Counted from the stretch's first letter, positions 16,958 through 26,824 are shown. The stretch: 51,169 nt of DNA from BJGO01 sp039810885 (GCA_039810885.1 JBDHXV010000015.1:1-51169), one strand, 5' to 3'. Notes: a model not told the origin generated them from the letters alone. Program-made: numbers and translations.

Positions 16958-19081
16958 TTAGAAGAAGTTATAACGTAAATCTTCTATTGTCAGTCTTTTC
17001 TTTAAAGCATCCGTTAGACCGTATTCAATGCGTGGCGCAATGTTTCTAGATAAATCAGCCTTTATGGCAGAATAATCCGCTATCGGGGTGGGTTGTGTAG
17101 TGCTTATCTTTTTAACCACAAAAACAAAGTTATTGCCGATTATAGGTGCGGAGATACTATTATCCTTTAACCTCGCGACATTACCAATCAAAGCATTGTC
17201 GGCTCCAAGTCCCATTACATATCCGTCAGCAAAATTAGTTTCCGGAACTGATTTTATTTCAAGTCCGTATTTAGATGCGATAGATTCTAATGTAGTATTC
17301 ATTTGACCTGCTGCTGCTATTTCTGCGGCTATTTGGGCTCCCTTTTTACGGTTGCGTAAAATAGGTTCAACCTGTGTACGAGCTGTGCTTACTGATTGTG
17401 TCCCTTCAGGTCTTGCTTCAACCAGATATGCTACGACGTAACTATTACCTGCACTGAACACTGGGGAAACAACTCCGACATCATTCTTAAATGACCATGT
17501 TATTATTTCGCGAGCACTCTCAAGTCCCGGTAACTGGTAATCATTTTTACGGACAAACTCCGCAGTATTTTTCATCAAATCCTTATCTTCTAAAAATTCT
17601 TTTTCAAAAGCTTCGGGAGACCCGTATTTGGATGCAAACTGATTAGCTTTTTCAAAATATGTTTTATCTGTTTTACTGCTTGCTTCTACTTTGCGAGTGA
17701 AGGCGTAGTAACGAACAGAGGGCACATTTTTAACGGCCTCTACTATTTTAATAACGTGATAGCCAAATTCGGTTTTTATTAGTTTTAAACTACCCTGACT
17801 GCCTTCAAAAAATAAGAAATCATTAAAAGGTTTAACGGTCATTCCTTGCTTGATAAAACCGAGATCTCCGCCTTTTTCGCCACTTCCTTTATCATCAGAA
17901 TATATTTTAGCGAGTTCTTCAAAAGGTGCTCCTTTTTGAATAAGATTTAGTACGCTATCAGCACGATGTTTAATTTTCATCGTATCTGCAACACCCTGAG
18001 TAGAGAACAAGATATGGCTTGCTTTTACAGAATCGGCTAATGTTTTGCGATCCACAATGTGGCAAAAAACAAATACATCACCATCCTGAATAGGGCCTAT
18101 ATTACTGCCAATAGATTGACTAAATAGGAGTGGTTTTACAGCCGGTTGCTTTATTGCTGTTTCCGGGTAATAAAATTCATCTAAGCCGTGGTCGGCATTC
18201 ATTTTTATATAATTTGTATCCAGTTGCGGGGTTGAAAGTTTACTTAATGCATCGAATACAAAAGAACGTGCTGCTTCGGTGTCCATAGCAGACGGTTTTA
18301 CCGTAAACATGACATATTCTAACTTACGGCTTTCTTCTTGTTTAAATCTTTCTTTATTCTGGTTAATATACTGTTGAATTTCCTCATCTGTAATCTTAAT
18401 GGAGCTATCCGGAATGTTGCTGTATGGGATAGCTATATAGTCAAAAGAATATTTGGTATTGCGTTCATTATAAGTTTCCTCAACATACCATTTGGGGATG
18501 TAAACTCCTGCCTTAAAAACGGTACGGAGCTTATTTGTAAGTCGGTCTTCATTCACAAATCGCTCGAAATTTATCCAACGAGTACGTTTTTCACTTACAT
18601 CTTCTCCATTGATTGACTTATCTAACTGGCTTATGTAGTTCTTCACGGCATTAGGGTCAAAGATTCCCGTATTCGGGTTTGTGAATGTTTTTTTAATTTC
18701 CGGATTAGGGTCATTGCCAAAGAACATATCTTTCATTTCCGCATCCGATACTGCTATACCCAGCTTGTCGTATAAGTCACCGTTAATTCGGTCCTGTATC
18801 ATCTGGAGCCAAGCCTGTTCTCTTATGTTGAACGTTGTGTTATCATCCATAGGGCCCTGATTATTCAGCTTATAGTTTGTCATAAGTTCATCTACCTTAG
18901 CCATATAATCATTGTAGTGAATTTTTTCACCATCAATAACACCAACTACATCTCGGTTTCCGGAAAAGAGGTTTGAGCGAGACTCAAATGCTGCCTGTAA
19001 GATGAATACCACCAAACTGAAGCCAATCAATATCACGAGTATCGGGCCTAACTTGTTTCGGATGTCAATAAATACTGCCAT
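16958..19081 (-). CDS. peptidyl-prolyl isomerase, PpiD/SurA-like periplasmic foldase
   Basis: 707 residues. A single N-terminal membrane anchor lies at about 13-31. A SurA_N-like chaperone region follows at about 45-190 (VVGVIDGEKIHYNDYM). The parvulin (PPIC) domain is at about 350-448: KASHILFS, FEELAKIYSDDKGSGEKGGDLGF, and TEFGYHVIKI. A second all-alpha/beta part continues to the end, as in PpiD. Such proteins help newly exported proteins fold in the periplasm. It stands alone on the minus strand, divergent from the TlpA-like gene. Confidence 0.9.
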   Translation of the reverse strand: MAVFIDIRNKLGPILVILIGFSLVVFILQAAFESRSNLFSGNRDVVGVIDGEKIHYNDYMAKVDELMTNYKLNNQGPMDDNTTFNIREQAWLQMIQDRINGDLYDKLGIAVSDAEMKDMFFGNDPNPEIKKTFTNPNTGIFDPNAVKNYISQLDKSINGEDVSEKRTRWINFERFVNEDRLTNKLRTVFKAGVYIPKWYVEETYNERNTKYSFDYIAIPYSNIPDSSIKITDEEIQQYINQNKERFKQEESRKLEYVMFTVKPSAMDTEAARSFVFDALSKLSTPQLDTNYIKMNADHGLDEFYYPETAIKQPAVKPLLFSQSIGSNIGPIQDGDVFVFCHIVDRKTLADSVKASHILFSTQGVADTMKIKHRADSVLNLIQKGAPFEELAKIYSDDKGSGEKGGDLGFIKQGMTVKPFNDFLFFEGSQGSLKLIKTEFGYHVIKIVEAVKNVPSVRYYAFTRKVEASSKTDKTYFEKANQFASKYGSPEAFEKEFLEDKDLMKNTAEFVRKNDYQLPGLESAREIITWSFKNDVGVVSPVFSAGNSYVVAYLVEARPEGTQSVSTARTQVEPILRNRKKGAQIAAEIAAAGQMNTTLESIASKYGLEIKSVPETNFADGYVMGLGADNALIGNVARLKDNSISAPIIGNNFVFVVKKISTTQPTPIADYSAIKADLSRNIAPRIEYGLTDALKKRLTIEDLRYNFF

Positions 19082-19195
19082 TTATAAAGAAGCGATTTTA
19101 AAAAGGAAGTGCAAAATAAGATTATTGAAGTGTAAAAAACAAGTTATGGCAGATTGCAAAGTATTCAAAGCTCTATGAGATTTTCAGAATCGGAA

Positions 19196-19203
19196 TAGCT
19201 TTG
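19196..19203 (+). promoter_or_regulatory. -7 box, TAGCTTTG
   Basis: An exact TAnnTTTG match eight bases before the ATG of the TlpA-like gene, predicting a leader of only a few bases. Confidence 0.45.
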
Positions 19204-19211
19204 CAGGTGGA

Positions 19212-19751
19212 ATGAAGAACATGAAGTATAGAAACCTGCTTGGGGCTTTGCTTATCGTTGCTGCTGTAGCAGGATATTTAATCTATCGCTCTACCTTGCA
19301 GATTAACCTTTCAAATGGCGATAAGATTGAGAATATTGTAATGAATGGACCGGAAGGTGAATCTTTCTCATTATTCGACATTCAAAACAAATATATTCTG
19401 GTACTATTTTGGGCATCGTGGTGCGGGCCTTGTGTGGGGGAAATCCCCGATCTAAAAGAAATCTATTCAGAATATAAAGATCAGACGATAGGTACTGCCA
19501 CAGGTTTTGAGATTTATGCCATTTCGCTCAATTTTGATGAGCAAAAATGGAAAACTTCTTTGAAAGGGCTCGGCATCAACTGGCCATACAATGTAAATGA
19601 TTCCAAAGCCTTTAAATCGGACGTGGCTCAAAAGTATAATGTGGGAAGCATTCCGACCAATGTATTATTAAATCCGCAGCATGAAATCGTGGGTGTTGAT
19701 TTGACCCCAGATCAAGTTCGCAAAACGTTGAATCGGTTTAAGCTGCAATAA
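19212..19751 (+). CDS. membrane-anchored thioredoxin-like protein (TlpA/ResA type)
   Basis: 179 residues. One N-terminal helix at about 9-25 anchors it outside the cytoplasm. The thioredoxin fold has the WCGPC active site at 70-74 (LFWASWCGPCVGEIPDL) and the cis-proline loop VGSIPTNVLL. TlpA/ResA proteins reduce or resolve disulfides in exported proteins, for example cytochrome c maturation substrates. It could also start at the second Met (residue 4). Its 3' end overlaps the convergent hypothetical gene by 14 bases. Confidence 0.88.
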   Translation: MKNMKYRNLLGALLIVAAVAGYLIYRSTLQINLSNGDKIENIVMNGPEGESFSLFDIQNKYILVLFWASWCGPCVGEIPDLKEIYSEYKDQTIGTATGFEIYAISLNFDEQKWKTSLKGLGINWPYNVNDSKAFKSDVAQKYNVGSIPTNVLLNPQHEIVGVDLTPDQVRKTLNRFKLQ

Positions 19752-20241
19752 ATTTATTAATCGTATCAGCAAACTGCTTCAGCTCACTTTGCTTTCTTAT
19801 AGGTTGATTACTGATAACCATTGACTCCAGGTTGTCTAACCTCAAGACAAGTTGAACTTTATTATGCAAACAGATGCACTCTGCATTTATTATTGATTGA
19901 AAAGGTGTTGAATAAACAACTTGTAAATAACCAAGGTGCTTATATACTCGATAAAGGGAGTGGTCATTTTTATCAAAAACCACCTTTGCATTTTCCGATA
20001 AGACCCAAACTCTTGAAAAAAGTGCAAACGCTGATATGCCCAAGGGGACGGCTGCCCAAGCTTCTGCTATATTCGCTTTTAAGATTACACAAATCATAAA
20101 AAAGGCAACGGAAAGAATAAATCCAAGATTCAAAACCTTTCGAGGCATGCCGGTATAAACTAACTCGGACTCGCTCAGAGATAATTCCTTGGCAATATCT
20201 ACATAATGTAATCGGAAAAATACTTTTTTCAAGTTGTACAA
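19738..20241 (-). CDS. hypothetical two-helix membrane protein
   Basis: 167 residues. A helical hairpin occupies about 36-77 (LGFILSVAFFMICVILK, then WAAVPLGISAFALFSRVWVL). The C-terminal soluble part has a beta-rich pattern with several hydrophobic strands. I recognise no family. It is divergent from the class III aminotransferase gene (49-base gap) and overlaps the TlpA-like gene at its 3' end. TAGCTTTA on the minus strand just upstream resembles a -7 box. Confidence 0.6.
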   Translation of the reverse strand: MYNLKKVFFRLHYVDIAKELSLSESELVYTGMPRKVLNLGFILSVAFFMICVILKANIAEAWAAVPLGISAFALFSRVWVLSENAKVVFDKNDHSLYRVYKHLGYLQVVYSTPFQSIINAECICLHNKVQLVLRLDNLESMVISNQPIRKQSELKQFADTINKFIAA

Positions 20242-20290
20242 TTAAGTAGGTGTAAAGCTACAATGCCCAAACTGATTTATTTTTACGGCA

Positions 20291-21478
20291 ATGAATCAGC
20301 GGCTGTTGTTTCTACAGCATAATGCACAAACCAGCAAAAGCCCGATGCTATTTGAAGTAGAACGGGCAGAAGGAGTTTATTTATATGATACTACTGGAAA
20401 AGAGTATATAGACCTAATCTCGGGTATTAGTGTTTGTAATCTGGGACACAGCAATGCTGCCGTTATAAACGCAATTCAAGAGCAAATTAAACGCTACATG
20501 CATACGATGGTTTATGGAGAGTTTATACAGTCTCCACAAACTTCATTTGCCGTAGCACTAACGCAACATTTGCCTGAGTCGCTTAATACTGTTTATTTCA
20601 CCAACTCGGGGAGTGAGGCTACGGAGGGGGCTATGAAACTGGCAAAGCGGTATACAGGGCGAACAAAACTTATTTCTTTTAACAAAAGTTATCATGGCAG
20701 CACACAAGGGTCGCTGAGCATGATAGGGGATGAATATTTCAGAAATGCGTTTCGACCCCTCTTGCCCGAAATCTATCGTTATGATTACAACGATATAGAA
20801 ATGATTCATCATATAGATGAAAATACGGCCGCTGTTTTCGTTGAGCTTATCCAAGCGGAATCAGGTATCCATATCGCCAACAAAAAGTGGATTCGTGATT
20901 TAAAAGAGAGATGTACATCTAAAGGAGCATTATTGATAGCCGATGAAATACAGACCGGATTGGGCCGCACGGGAAGTTTATTCGCATTTGAACAGGCTGA
21001 AATTATTCCGGATGTCATTTTATTAGGAAAGGCTCTTGGAGCGGGGCTGCCGCTTGGAGCATTTATCGCGTCAAAAAAACTTATGGATTCTTTTTCAGAA
21101 AATCCGATTTTGGGGCATATTACAACCTTTGGTGGAAATCCGGTTTGCTGCGCATCCGGGCTTGCCGGATTTAATGAACTCTTGAATAAAGGTTATATAA
21201 ATGAGATAACCGCAAAAGAAAAATTATTTCATTTATTACTAAAGCATAAGGCGATAAAAGCTGTACGGTCTTCGGGATTAATGCTGGCCATAGAATTTGA
21301 AAACGCTGTCCTAAATCAAAAAATTATTTCATGTTGTTTGGGCAAGGGATTAATTACAGACTGGTTTCTGTTTGCGCCGCAGTGCCTTCGTATCGCACCT
21401 CCGTTAATTATTTCGGAAGAACTTATTAGAAAGGCTTGTGAAATTATTCTTGAATCTATTGATGAAGTTGTAAAATGA
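20291..21478 (+). CDS. class III PLP-dependent aminotransferase (acetylornithine/4-aminobutyrate type)
   Basis: 395 residues, a typical length. The PLP-binding blocks are FTNSGSEATEGAMKLAKRYTGR at 103-124 (given in part: NSGSEATEGA), the DEIQTGLGRTG motif at 218-228, and the Schiff-base lysine K247 in ILLGKALGAGLPLG. It transfers an omega-amino group from ornithine, acetylornithine or similar to 2-oxoglutarate. No arginine-biosynthesis neighbour helps choose the substrate. It overlaps the next gene by four bases (ATGA). Confidence 0.85.
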   Translation: MNQRLLFLQHNAQTSKSPMLFEVERAEGVYLYDTTGKEYIDLISGISVCNLGHSNAAVINAIQEQIKRYMHTMVYGEFIQSPQTSFAVALTQHLPESLNTVYFTNSGSEATEGAMKLAKRYTGRTKLISFNKSYHGSTQGSLSMIGDEYFRNAFRPLLPEIYRYDYNDIEMIHHIDENTAAVFVELIQAESGIHIANKKWIRDLKERCTSKGALLIADEIQTGLGRTGSLFAFEQAEIIPDVILLGKALGAGLPLGAFIASKKLMDSFSENPILGHITTFGGNPVCCASGLAGFNELLNKGYINEITAKEKLFHLLLKHKAIKAVRSSGLMLAIEFENAVLNQKIISCCLGKGLITDWFLFAPQCLRIAPPLIISEELIRKACEIILESIDEVVK

Positions 21479-22416
21479 AAAAGCTTGCTGTTGTATTGAT
21501 ATGTATTATTTCCATTTCTTGTAAAAAGGCTGATAAGATGCATGCCGATAGTTCGGCTGTATCGGATTTTCCTTTGTATAGTATTAAAGAAATTAATGCC
21601 GGGAGTGACACATTAGTTGCGTGCGGGGGTTCAAGATATTATAGAGGAGATATCTATTTCAGCTATGATGATGGCAACAGTTGGTGGGCTCAAAAAGGGG
21701 TTGCAGATAAAGCCTTGTACGATTTAACAGTGATCAATGATTCTATGATATATGCTGTAGGGTATGATGGAAAACTATTGCTGAGTAAGGATTTCGGATA
21801 TACCTGGTATTTAAAGCAATTAGACTATATCCCTTTAAGGCGAGTTCGTGTTATTTATGATAGGGTATTTATTTGCGGGGGAGACGGCTTGCGCCGAGGT
21901 ATCATCTATCAGTGTTCTCTTGATGGAGATGTTATACAACGGGATACCTTTTTGAACGAATTAAGTGATATCTTGTTAGCTCCCGACTCGACGATTAAAG
22001 CATGCGGTTATGGAATTGTATTAAGTAGCAGCAATAAAGGAAAGACATGGGTTGATGAAGATGCGGGGGGAGATTTTTTTATAAATTTTATTCAAACAAC
22101 AGATTTATTTGCATGCGGTATGAGTGGAACCATACTTCAATATAATCGAGGCCAATGGATAAAGCGCTGTGGCGGGAACAGCGTATTTCATAATAATCTG
22201 CACTTGACGGGCATGGCCTATAATTTTCAAAATGAAAAATGGATTAGTGTCGGGAAGTCAAATGTAATTATTAAAGTATCCGATAATGGATCAGAGCAAA
22301 CCCGGATTAAGTTAAACGACAATCAGAGATTTAACTTTAATAACATCTGCGCGCATGGTAACTCTTTTTTGTTGTGTACCGACGAGGGATATGTAGTCAA
22401 TCTCACCGGTTTTTAA
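21475..22416 (+). CDS. BNR/Asp-box repeat lipoprotein
   Basis: 313 residues. A lipoprotein signal with the lipobox cysteine at C16 (IISISCKK) precedes a beta-propeller-like region. Asp-box motifs recur: SYDDGNSWW, SKDFGYTWYL and SSNKGKTWVDED, each with the SxDxGxTW pattern of sialidase/YCF48-like propellers. No catalytic residues of sialidases are evident. Anchoring in the outer membrane is inferred. It is translationally coupled to the aminotransferase and converges with the PagL-like gene. Confidence 0.78.
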   Translation: MKKLAVVLICIISISCKKADKMHADSSAVSDFPLYSIKEINAGSDTLVACGGSRYYRGDIYFSYDDGNSWWAQKGVADKALYDLTVINDSMIYAVGYDGKLLLSKDFGYTWYLKQLDYIPLRRVRVIYDRVFICGGDGLRRGIIYQCSLDGDVIQRDTFLNELSDILLAPDSTIKACGYGIVLSSSNKGKTWVDEDAGGDFFINFIQTTDLFACGMSGTILQYNRGQWIKRCGGNSVFHNNLHLTGMAYNFQNEKWISVGKSNVIIKVSDNGSEQTRIKLNDNQRFNFNNICAHGNSFLLCTDEGYVVNLTGF

Positions 22417-22430
22417 ACCATTTCTATTTA

Positions 22431-23537
22431 TCACCATTCCACGCCAATTCCTGCGGCAACTAAGTCGGCATTGGCCCAATGTGTTTTTAAGTAAACCCCT
22501 AAAAATGTTTTTAACGTTGATTTACTGATGATATCATATTGTACGCCTATTCGTTGATAATCATCTCCGCCACTTAAATAAGGGTGGTAGAATTCATAAG
22601 CCCAAGCTAATAACACCCCGGCTCTGCCAAATTTGAATTCATCTTCAAGCATAACGGAGGCTCCGCATGACCGCCAGAATGCTTTTTTTATGGGCTCCAA
22701 TTCTTGATGAATGATAAAATGATAAGCAAATGAGTTATAGTAAATATCAGATGCTACATAAAGTGTATTCCATGCAGAGAACTGTTTTCCTAACGCTGCT
22801 TCAATATTAAACTGAGCGTAAAGTAAGGCATTGGGTCTAAAAGCTTCAAAGCGCGCCGTGCTTGCTTTTATTCTTTTGATAATATGTTTTTCAAGATAAG
22901 GTGCTGTTGCGCCAGTTTTCCCCGGGGCAAGTGGTTGATGCGGTTTAAAATAATGCACATACCCTAAAGAAAAGGAGGGCACATTAATTCCTAAATTAGG
23001 CAGGCGCGCATCCCCTGTAGAGTAATGAGTGAATGTTGCAGAAAAGGAACATGCGTCATATTGATTGAGTTGTGTTTGGAAACGTAAGCCCAGGTTAGTG
23101 ATATTATTAATCATAGAGGCGATCACATTATTCTCGGGGTTGGTTTTTACATTGTAATGTTTGGATAAAAAAGATATTCCTGTTGCAATACGCACCTGAA
23201 GTTCACTGTGCTTTGTACGAAAAAGAGGTAAATGAATAAAAGGCATAATACCATAACCATATCCCAGCACCTGATCATTGCCATACCGGCGCGCACTAAG
23301 AGCGATACCTGTTTGTGGCAGCCGAAACGTATGCTGCCATGGCTTAGAAGTATCGGGGTTCATGATGAGATTGGCCTCTATAGCCCAAGATGCGTGTTCA
23401 ACCTTAGGTATAAATTTTTCGGTATGCTGTAGAATTTTACCGCACTGAACATTTACATCCAAAGCCTGTGGACGTATTTGTGATCGAGCCAGCCATCCTA
23501 CACACATTAGGGCACACAACAAGTAGATTTCTTTCAT
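22431..23537 (-). CDS. PagL-like lipid A deacylase / acyloxyacyl hydrolase family outer-membrane protein
   Basis: 368 residues when started at the internal ATG at 23535-23537, which opens a signal peptide (MKEIYLLCALMCVGWLARSQ). A longer frame exists upstream but would run into the divergent gene. The body looks like a beta barrel and carries FTHYSTGDARLPNLGIN, closely resembling the PagL active-site block HxSNGxxxPNxG with its His-Ser pair; one deviation is T for N. PagL removes a 3-O acyl chain from lipid A. A -7 box (23543-23550) just before the chosen ATG supports the start. Confidence 0.75.
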   Translation of the reverse strand: MKEIYLLCALMCVGWLARSQIRPQALDVNVQCGKILQHTEKFIPKVEHASWAIEANLIMNPDTSKPWQHTFRLPQTGIALSARRYGNDQVLGYGYGIMPFIHLPLFRTKHSELQVRIATGISFLSKHYNVKTNPENNVIASMINNITNLGLRFQTQLNQYDACSFSATFTHYSTGDARLPNLGINVPSFSLGYVHYFKPHQPLAPGKTGATAPYLEKHIIKRIKASTARFEAFRPNALLYAQFNIEAALGKQFSAWNTLYVASDIYYNSFAYHFIIHQELEPIKKAFWRSCGASVMLEDEFKFGRAGVLLAWAYEFYHPYLSGGDDYQRIGVQYDIISKSTLKTFLGVYLKTHWANADLVAAGIGVEW

Positions 23538-23542
23538 TATTG

Positions 23543-23550
23543 CAAACCTA
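23543..23550 (-). promoter_or_regulatory. -7 box for the PagL-like gene (TAGGTTTG on minus strand)
   Basis: An exact TAnnTTTG match ending five bases before the chosen ATG. It argues for the internal start and for a nearly leaderless mRNA. Confidence 0.5.
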
Positions 23551-23616
23551 CAAAGGCATGTATATATAATTGCCTCATGTGTTTGTTCGTTTGGTAGGAT
23601 ATTTACCTGATAAAGA

Positions 23617-25071
23617 ATGAAGCACATATTAATTTTTATCCTGCTTGTGTTGAGTTATTCAACAATAAAAGCTCAATCGGTTAGCTACTCCATGCCGCAG
23701 AGTTTACCCTACGGCATCAATAATATAGATGCGCTGGGATATACGTCTAACGGCCTGCTTGTTCACGAATGGGGAAAGAACTTACACTACATAGAGTGTT
23801 TTAGATCCGATATGACTTCAACGTGGAAGAAAGAACTGCTAATTAACGATAGAAATTATCGTGTCGAAAATGTGGTGTTGCAGGATGATACCCTGATTGC
23901 ATTGTATTCGCAATACAGCAAAGGGTATCGCATCTTAAAAATGAATGTCTATAATGCATCTCTCAATCTCATTTTGAACAGTCAGGTTATTGACACCATA
24001 AATAGTGGATACAGCTATAATGATTTTGACGTATCCACTGTTACCGACTATGACCATGAGTATATCAATGCCTACTACACTAAAACAGATTTTGACCGCA
24101 ATCCGATAATCTATCAATATGCATTTAACAACACATTCAGTGTAAAAGCAAACTCGTCCGCCTCTGTGAATGTATTAAAATCACCTGAGCTGATTGATGC
24201 AGTGGCTCTAGGTTTTAACTATAATGCATTTGTAATTGGTGATTTTCAGAATCGAAACTTTCAGAATAATTTCAATTACTCTTCTTTTGCTGTACTTACA
24301 AATAATAACGGAATGATAGCTCAGCAAAACATAAGTGCAAATGGCATGTTATTGGGTGAGCCGCTGATTAAAAAAGATAACATCCGCAATAAACTGCTTA
24401 TCTCGGGGTTTTATGCGGAAAATGCAGGAGTAAAAGCTAGCGGTACTTATTTTGTAAGCATATCGTTAGACGAGGGGTTATTATACCAGATACAGTTTTT
24501 ACCTTTTACCGATAGTTTTATTGCCAATGTGATAGGTTCCCAGCAACTTAAGAAGAATGATGGGGTGATGAATTTTATACCTGTTTCTTTACTGGTAAAG
24601 AAAGATGGGGGTATTATTTTATTGACCGAGTCTCAGTGGCGTTCAACAGAATACATTGGCGCCCCGGGAATAGGCGCTTTTGGTGCATCAAGTTCCATGT
24701 TAGTCACCTATTTCCACAATGATGATATTTTGGCTTTTTCGTTTGACTCTATGGGTGCTGCTTCGTGGTATCAGGTGCTTCGCAAACGACAATCTTCAGA
24801 CAACGACAATGGCTTTTATTTAAGTTTTGGTGTATTTACAGGAGCCGCTACTATTTATTTGTTATACAACGATCGTGTACTGAATCAACAAACACTCAGC
24901 GCTTATGTGCTCGATATGGATGGTAACAATAGAAGGGACGAGATATTGGATATCAATAAAAAAAGTATCTCACCTATCCCTAAAATGTGCAAGCAAATCA
25001 GCTTAAATGAATTTGTAATTCCTTCTTTTCGTCGAGGATATTTTCAATTGATAAAAATTGTAATCCCCTGA
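23617..25071 (+). CDS. secreted protein of unknown function
   Basis: 484 residues. A clear signal peptide occupies about 1-20 (ends STIKAQ). The rest is rich in beta-strand and aromatic/asparagine segments, with no motif I recognise, no cysteine pairs suggesting a redox role, and no T9SS sorting domain at the C terminus (ends FQLIKIVIP). It is divergent from the PagL-like gene and precedes the DUF6427-like gene by three bases, so those two are likely co-transcribed. The function cannot be inferred. Confidence 0.7.
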   Translation: MKHILIFILLVLSYSTIKAQSVSYSMPQSLPYGINNIDALGYTSNGLLVHEWGKNLHYIECFRSDMTSTWKKELLINDRNYRVENVVLQDDTLIALYSQYSKGYRILKMNVYNASLNLILNSQVIDTINSGYSYNDFDVSTVTDYDHEYINAYYTKTDFDRNPIIYQYAFNNTFSVKANSSASVNVLKSPELIDAVALGFNYNAFVIGDFQNRNFQNNFNYSSFAVLTNNNGMIAQQNISANGMLLGEPLIKKDNIRNKLLISGFYAENAGVKASGTYFVSISLDEGLLYQIQFLPFTDSFIANVIGSQQLKKNDGVMNFIPVSLLVKKDGGIILLTESQWRSTEYIGAPGIGAFGASSSMLVTYFHNDDILAFSFDSMGAASWYQVLRKRQSSDNDNGFYLSFGVFTGAATIYLLYNDRVLNQQTLSAYVLDMDGNNRRDEILDINKKSISPIPKMCKQISLNEFVIPSFRRGYFQLIKIVIP

Positions 25072-25074
25072 TTC

Positions 25075-26064
25075 TTGCTGAAACTTTTTCAAAATAACAA
25101 TCCTCTGCTCCTACCGGCTACACTAATCTATGTTATTGTATTGCGTATGAGCATTTTTATTTTTCCTAAAGAAACCGATAATAGCTTATGGTTAAATCCG
25201 TTGAGCGAATTACTCAATAGGCTAACCGGCTTAAGTATCTATCAGAGCTTGATACACGATGTGCTTTCCATCGTGATTGTGTTTGCCTCTGCGCTTATCG
25301 CTACCAATGTAATTAACAACTACAAACTCATTGAACGCCCAGGTTATATGCCGGCATTGATTTATACCCTTTGTGCAAGTTTCACTGCGGAGTTTTGTGA
25401 GCTTAGTCCGGCGCTGTGTGGTTTTTTCTTTTTACAATTTGCTTTTTTCACGGTAATAAAAATGTATAAAAAAGACAAAGCCGGAGGCTCAATGTTTAAC
25501 AGCGGTTTTTTTATCGGCATTGCTTCTCTGTTTTATCTGCCTTATTTAAGTTTCATATTATTTCTTATTGGCGGGTACATCCTCAGTCGTCCGTTTGTTT
25601 TACGAGAGCTTTTATCAGGCATTCTTGGCATTGTAATACCTCTATACTTTGCTGCGGTCATTTACTTTCTAAATGACTCTTTTAGAGAATATTTACATAG
25701 CCTGCTTGCTCAATATGACATTGAGCAAGTACAACAAATACAAGAGACTCTTATCCCTATTGCAATTCGCCTCAGTGCATTATTATTTGTGTTCATTATT
25801 GCATCCTTCAGTGTCAGAGGGAACTATAACAAAATGGTTATGCAAAACCGAGTGATTATTACGCTATGTTTTGTATTTTTCTTTGCAGGATCATGCAGCA
25901 CGTTGTTTATTCACGATAATGGCATGTCACACTATATATGGATAGCTCTACCCTTTACTCTCATCGTTTCTATCTTCGTGACACAGTTTCGAAAGGCATG
26001 GATGGCAGAAATACTTCAATTATGCTTACTTTTACTCTCCTTTTACTTTCAATACTTCCATTGA
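25075..26064 (+). CDS. multi-pass membrane protein (DUF6427-like)
   Basis: 329 residues with about 8-9 hydrophobic segments. The N terminus MLKLFQNNNPLLLP and the block NPLSELLNRL are typical of the Bacteroidota family DUF6427. The function is unknown. The start is TTG, three bases after the stop of the previous gene; the next in-frame ATG (residue 25) would remove half of the first helix. purQ follows after four bases, so this membrane gene, the secreted protein and purQ probably form one transcription unit. Confidence 0.75.
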   Translation: MLKLFQNNNPLLLPATLIYVIVLRMSIFIFPKETDNSLWLNPLSELLNRLTGLSIYQSLIHDVLSIVIVFASALIATNVINNYKLIERPGYMPALIYTLCASFTAEFCELSPALCGFFFLQFAFFTVIKMYKKDKAGGSMFNSGFFIGIASLFYLPYLSFILFLIGGYILSRPFVLRELLSGILGIVIPLYFAAVIYFLNDSFREYLHSLLAQYDIEQVQQIQETLIPIAIRLSALLFVFIIASFSVRGNYNKMVMQNRVIITLCFVFFFAGSCSTLFIHDNGMSHYIWIALPFTLIVSIFVTQFRKAWMAEILQLCLLLLSFYFQYFH

Positions 26065-26068
26065 GATT

Positions 26069-26785
26069 ATGAAATTCGGTATTGTTGTTTTCCCAGGGTC
26101 TAACTGCGATCGGGATGTGTACCATGTGCTTAAAGATGTTTTGCATCAAGATGTGACGATGTTGTGGCACAAGGAATACTCTCTTCAGGGATTTAGCTCC
26201 CAAGACTGTATAGTGCTTCCAGGTGGATTTTCGTACGGCGATTATTTAAGAAGTGGTGCCATTGCGCGATTTAGCCCCATAATGAAGGCCATAGTCAATT
26301 TTGCTAACGAGGGCGGATACGTATTTGGAATATGTAACGGGTTTCAGATACTTTGTGAATCAGGGCTACTACCCGGAGCATTGTTACGAAACGACCACCA
26401 AAAATTTATGTGTAAGAATGTAAATATTACACCTGTAAATTTGAATAATGCCATCACTCGAGGATTGCAACATAAGGTTCTCAAAATTCCACTGGCACAT
26501 GCTGAAGGACGCTATTACGCTTCATCTGAAGTGCTCTCAGAGTTACACATCAACAATCAAATACTTTTTCAGTACTGTAATGCAAATGGGACCGTTGATG
26601 CAGAATCAAATCCAAATGGTTCTATTGAAAATATAGCCGGCATTTGCAATCTTCACGGAAACATAATAGGAATGATGCCGCATCCTGAGCGGGCTTCAGA
26701 AGCAATACTCGGAAATACGGATGGGTTACATTTATTCAAATCGTTAATTGCCCATTCCGGAGTAACGCATGTTACTTCCGTTTAA
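26069..26785 (+). CDS. purQ: phosphoribosylformylglycinamidine synthase, glutaminase subunit
   Basis: 238 residues. It is a class I glutamine amidotransferase with catalytic C89 (VFGICNGFQIL), H205 and E207 (MMPHPERAS), and the N-terminal block VVFPGSNCDRD. PurQ supplies ammonia to PurL in the fourth step of purine synthesis. The short PurQ implies the multi-subunit enzyme with PurL (and PurS), not a fused large PurL. Those partners are not in this window. Confidence 0.95.
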   Translation: MKFGIVVFPGSNCDRDVYHVLKDVLHQDVTMLWHKEYSLQGFSSQDCIVLPGGFSYGDYLRSGAIARFSPIMKAIVNFANEGGYVFGICNGFQILCESGLLPGALLRNDHQKFMCKNVNITPVNLNNAITRGLQHKVLKIPLAHAEGRYYASSEVLSELHINNQILFQYCNANGTVDAESNPNGSIENIAGICNLHGNIIGMMPHPERASEAILGNTDGLHLFKSLIAHSGVTHVTSV

Positions 26786-26824
26786 TTTTTTATTCACTCA
26801 TCTTTACATTACTCAAAAAGCATA

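Noticed and set aside
23538..23627. 30-residue N-terminal extension of the PagL-like protein
   Set aside because: It would overlap the start of the divergent secreted-protein gene, contains no signal peptide, and would include the -7 box; the internal ATG starts a good signal peptide.
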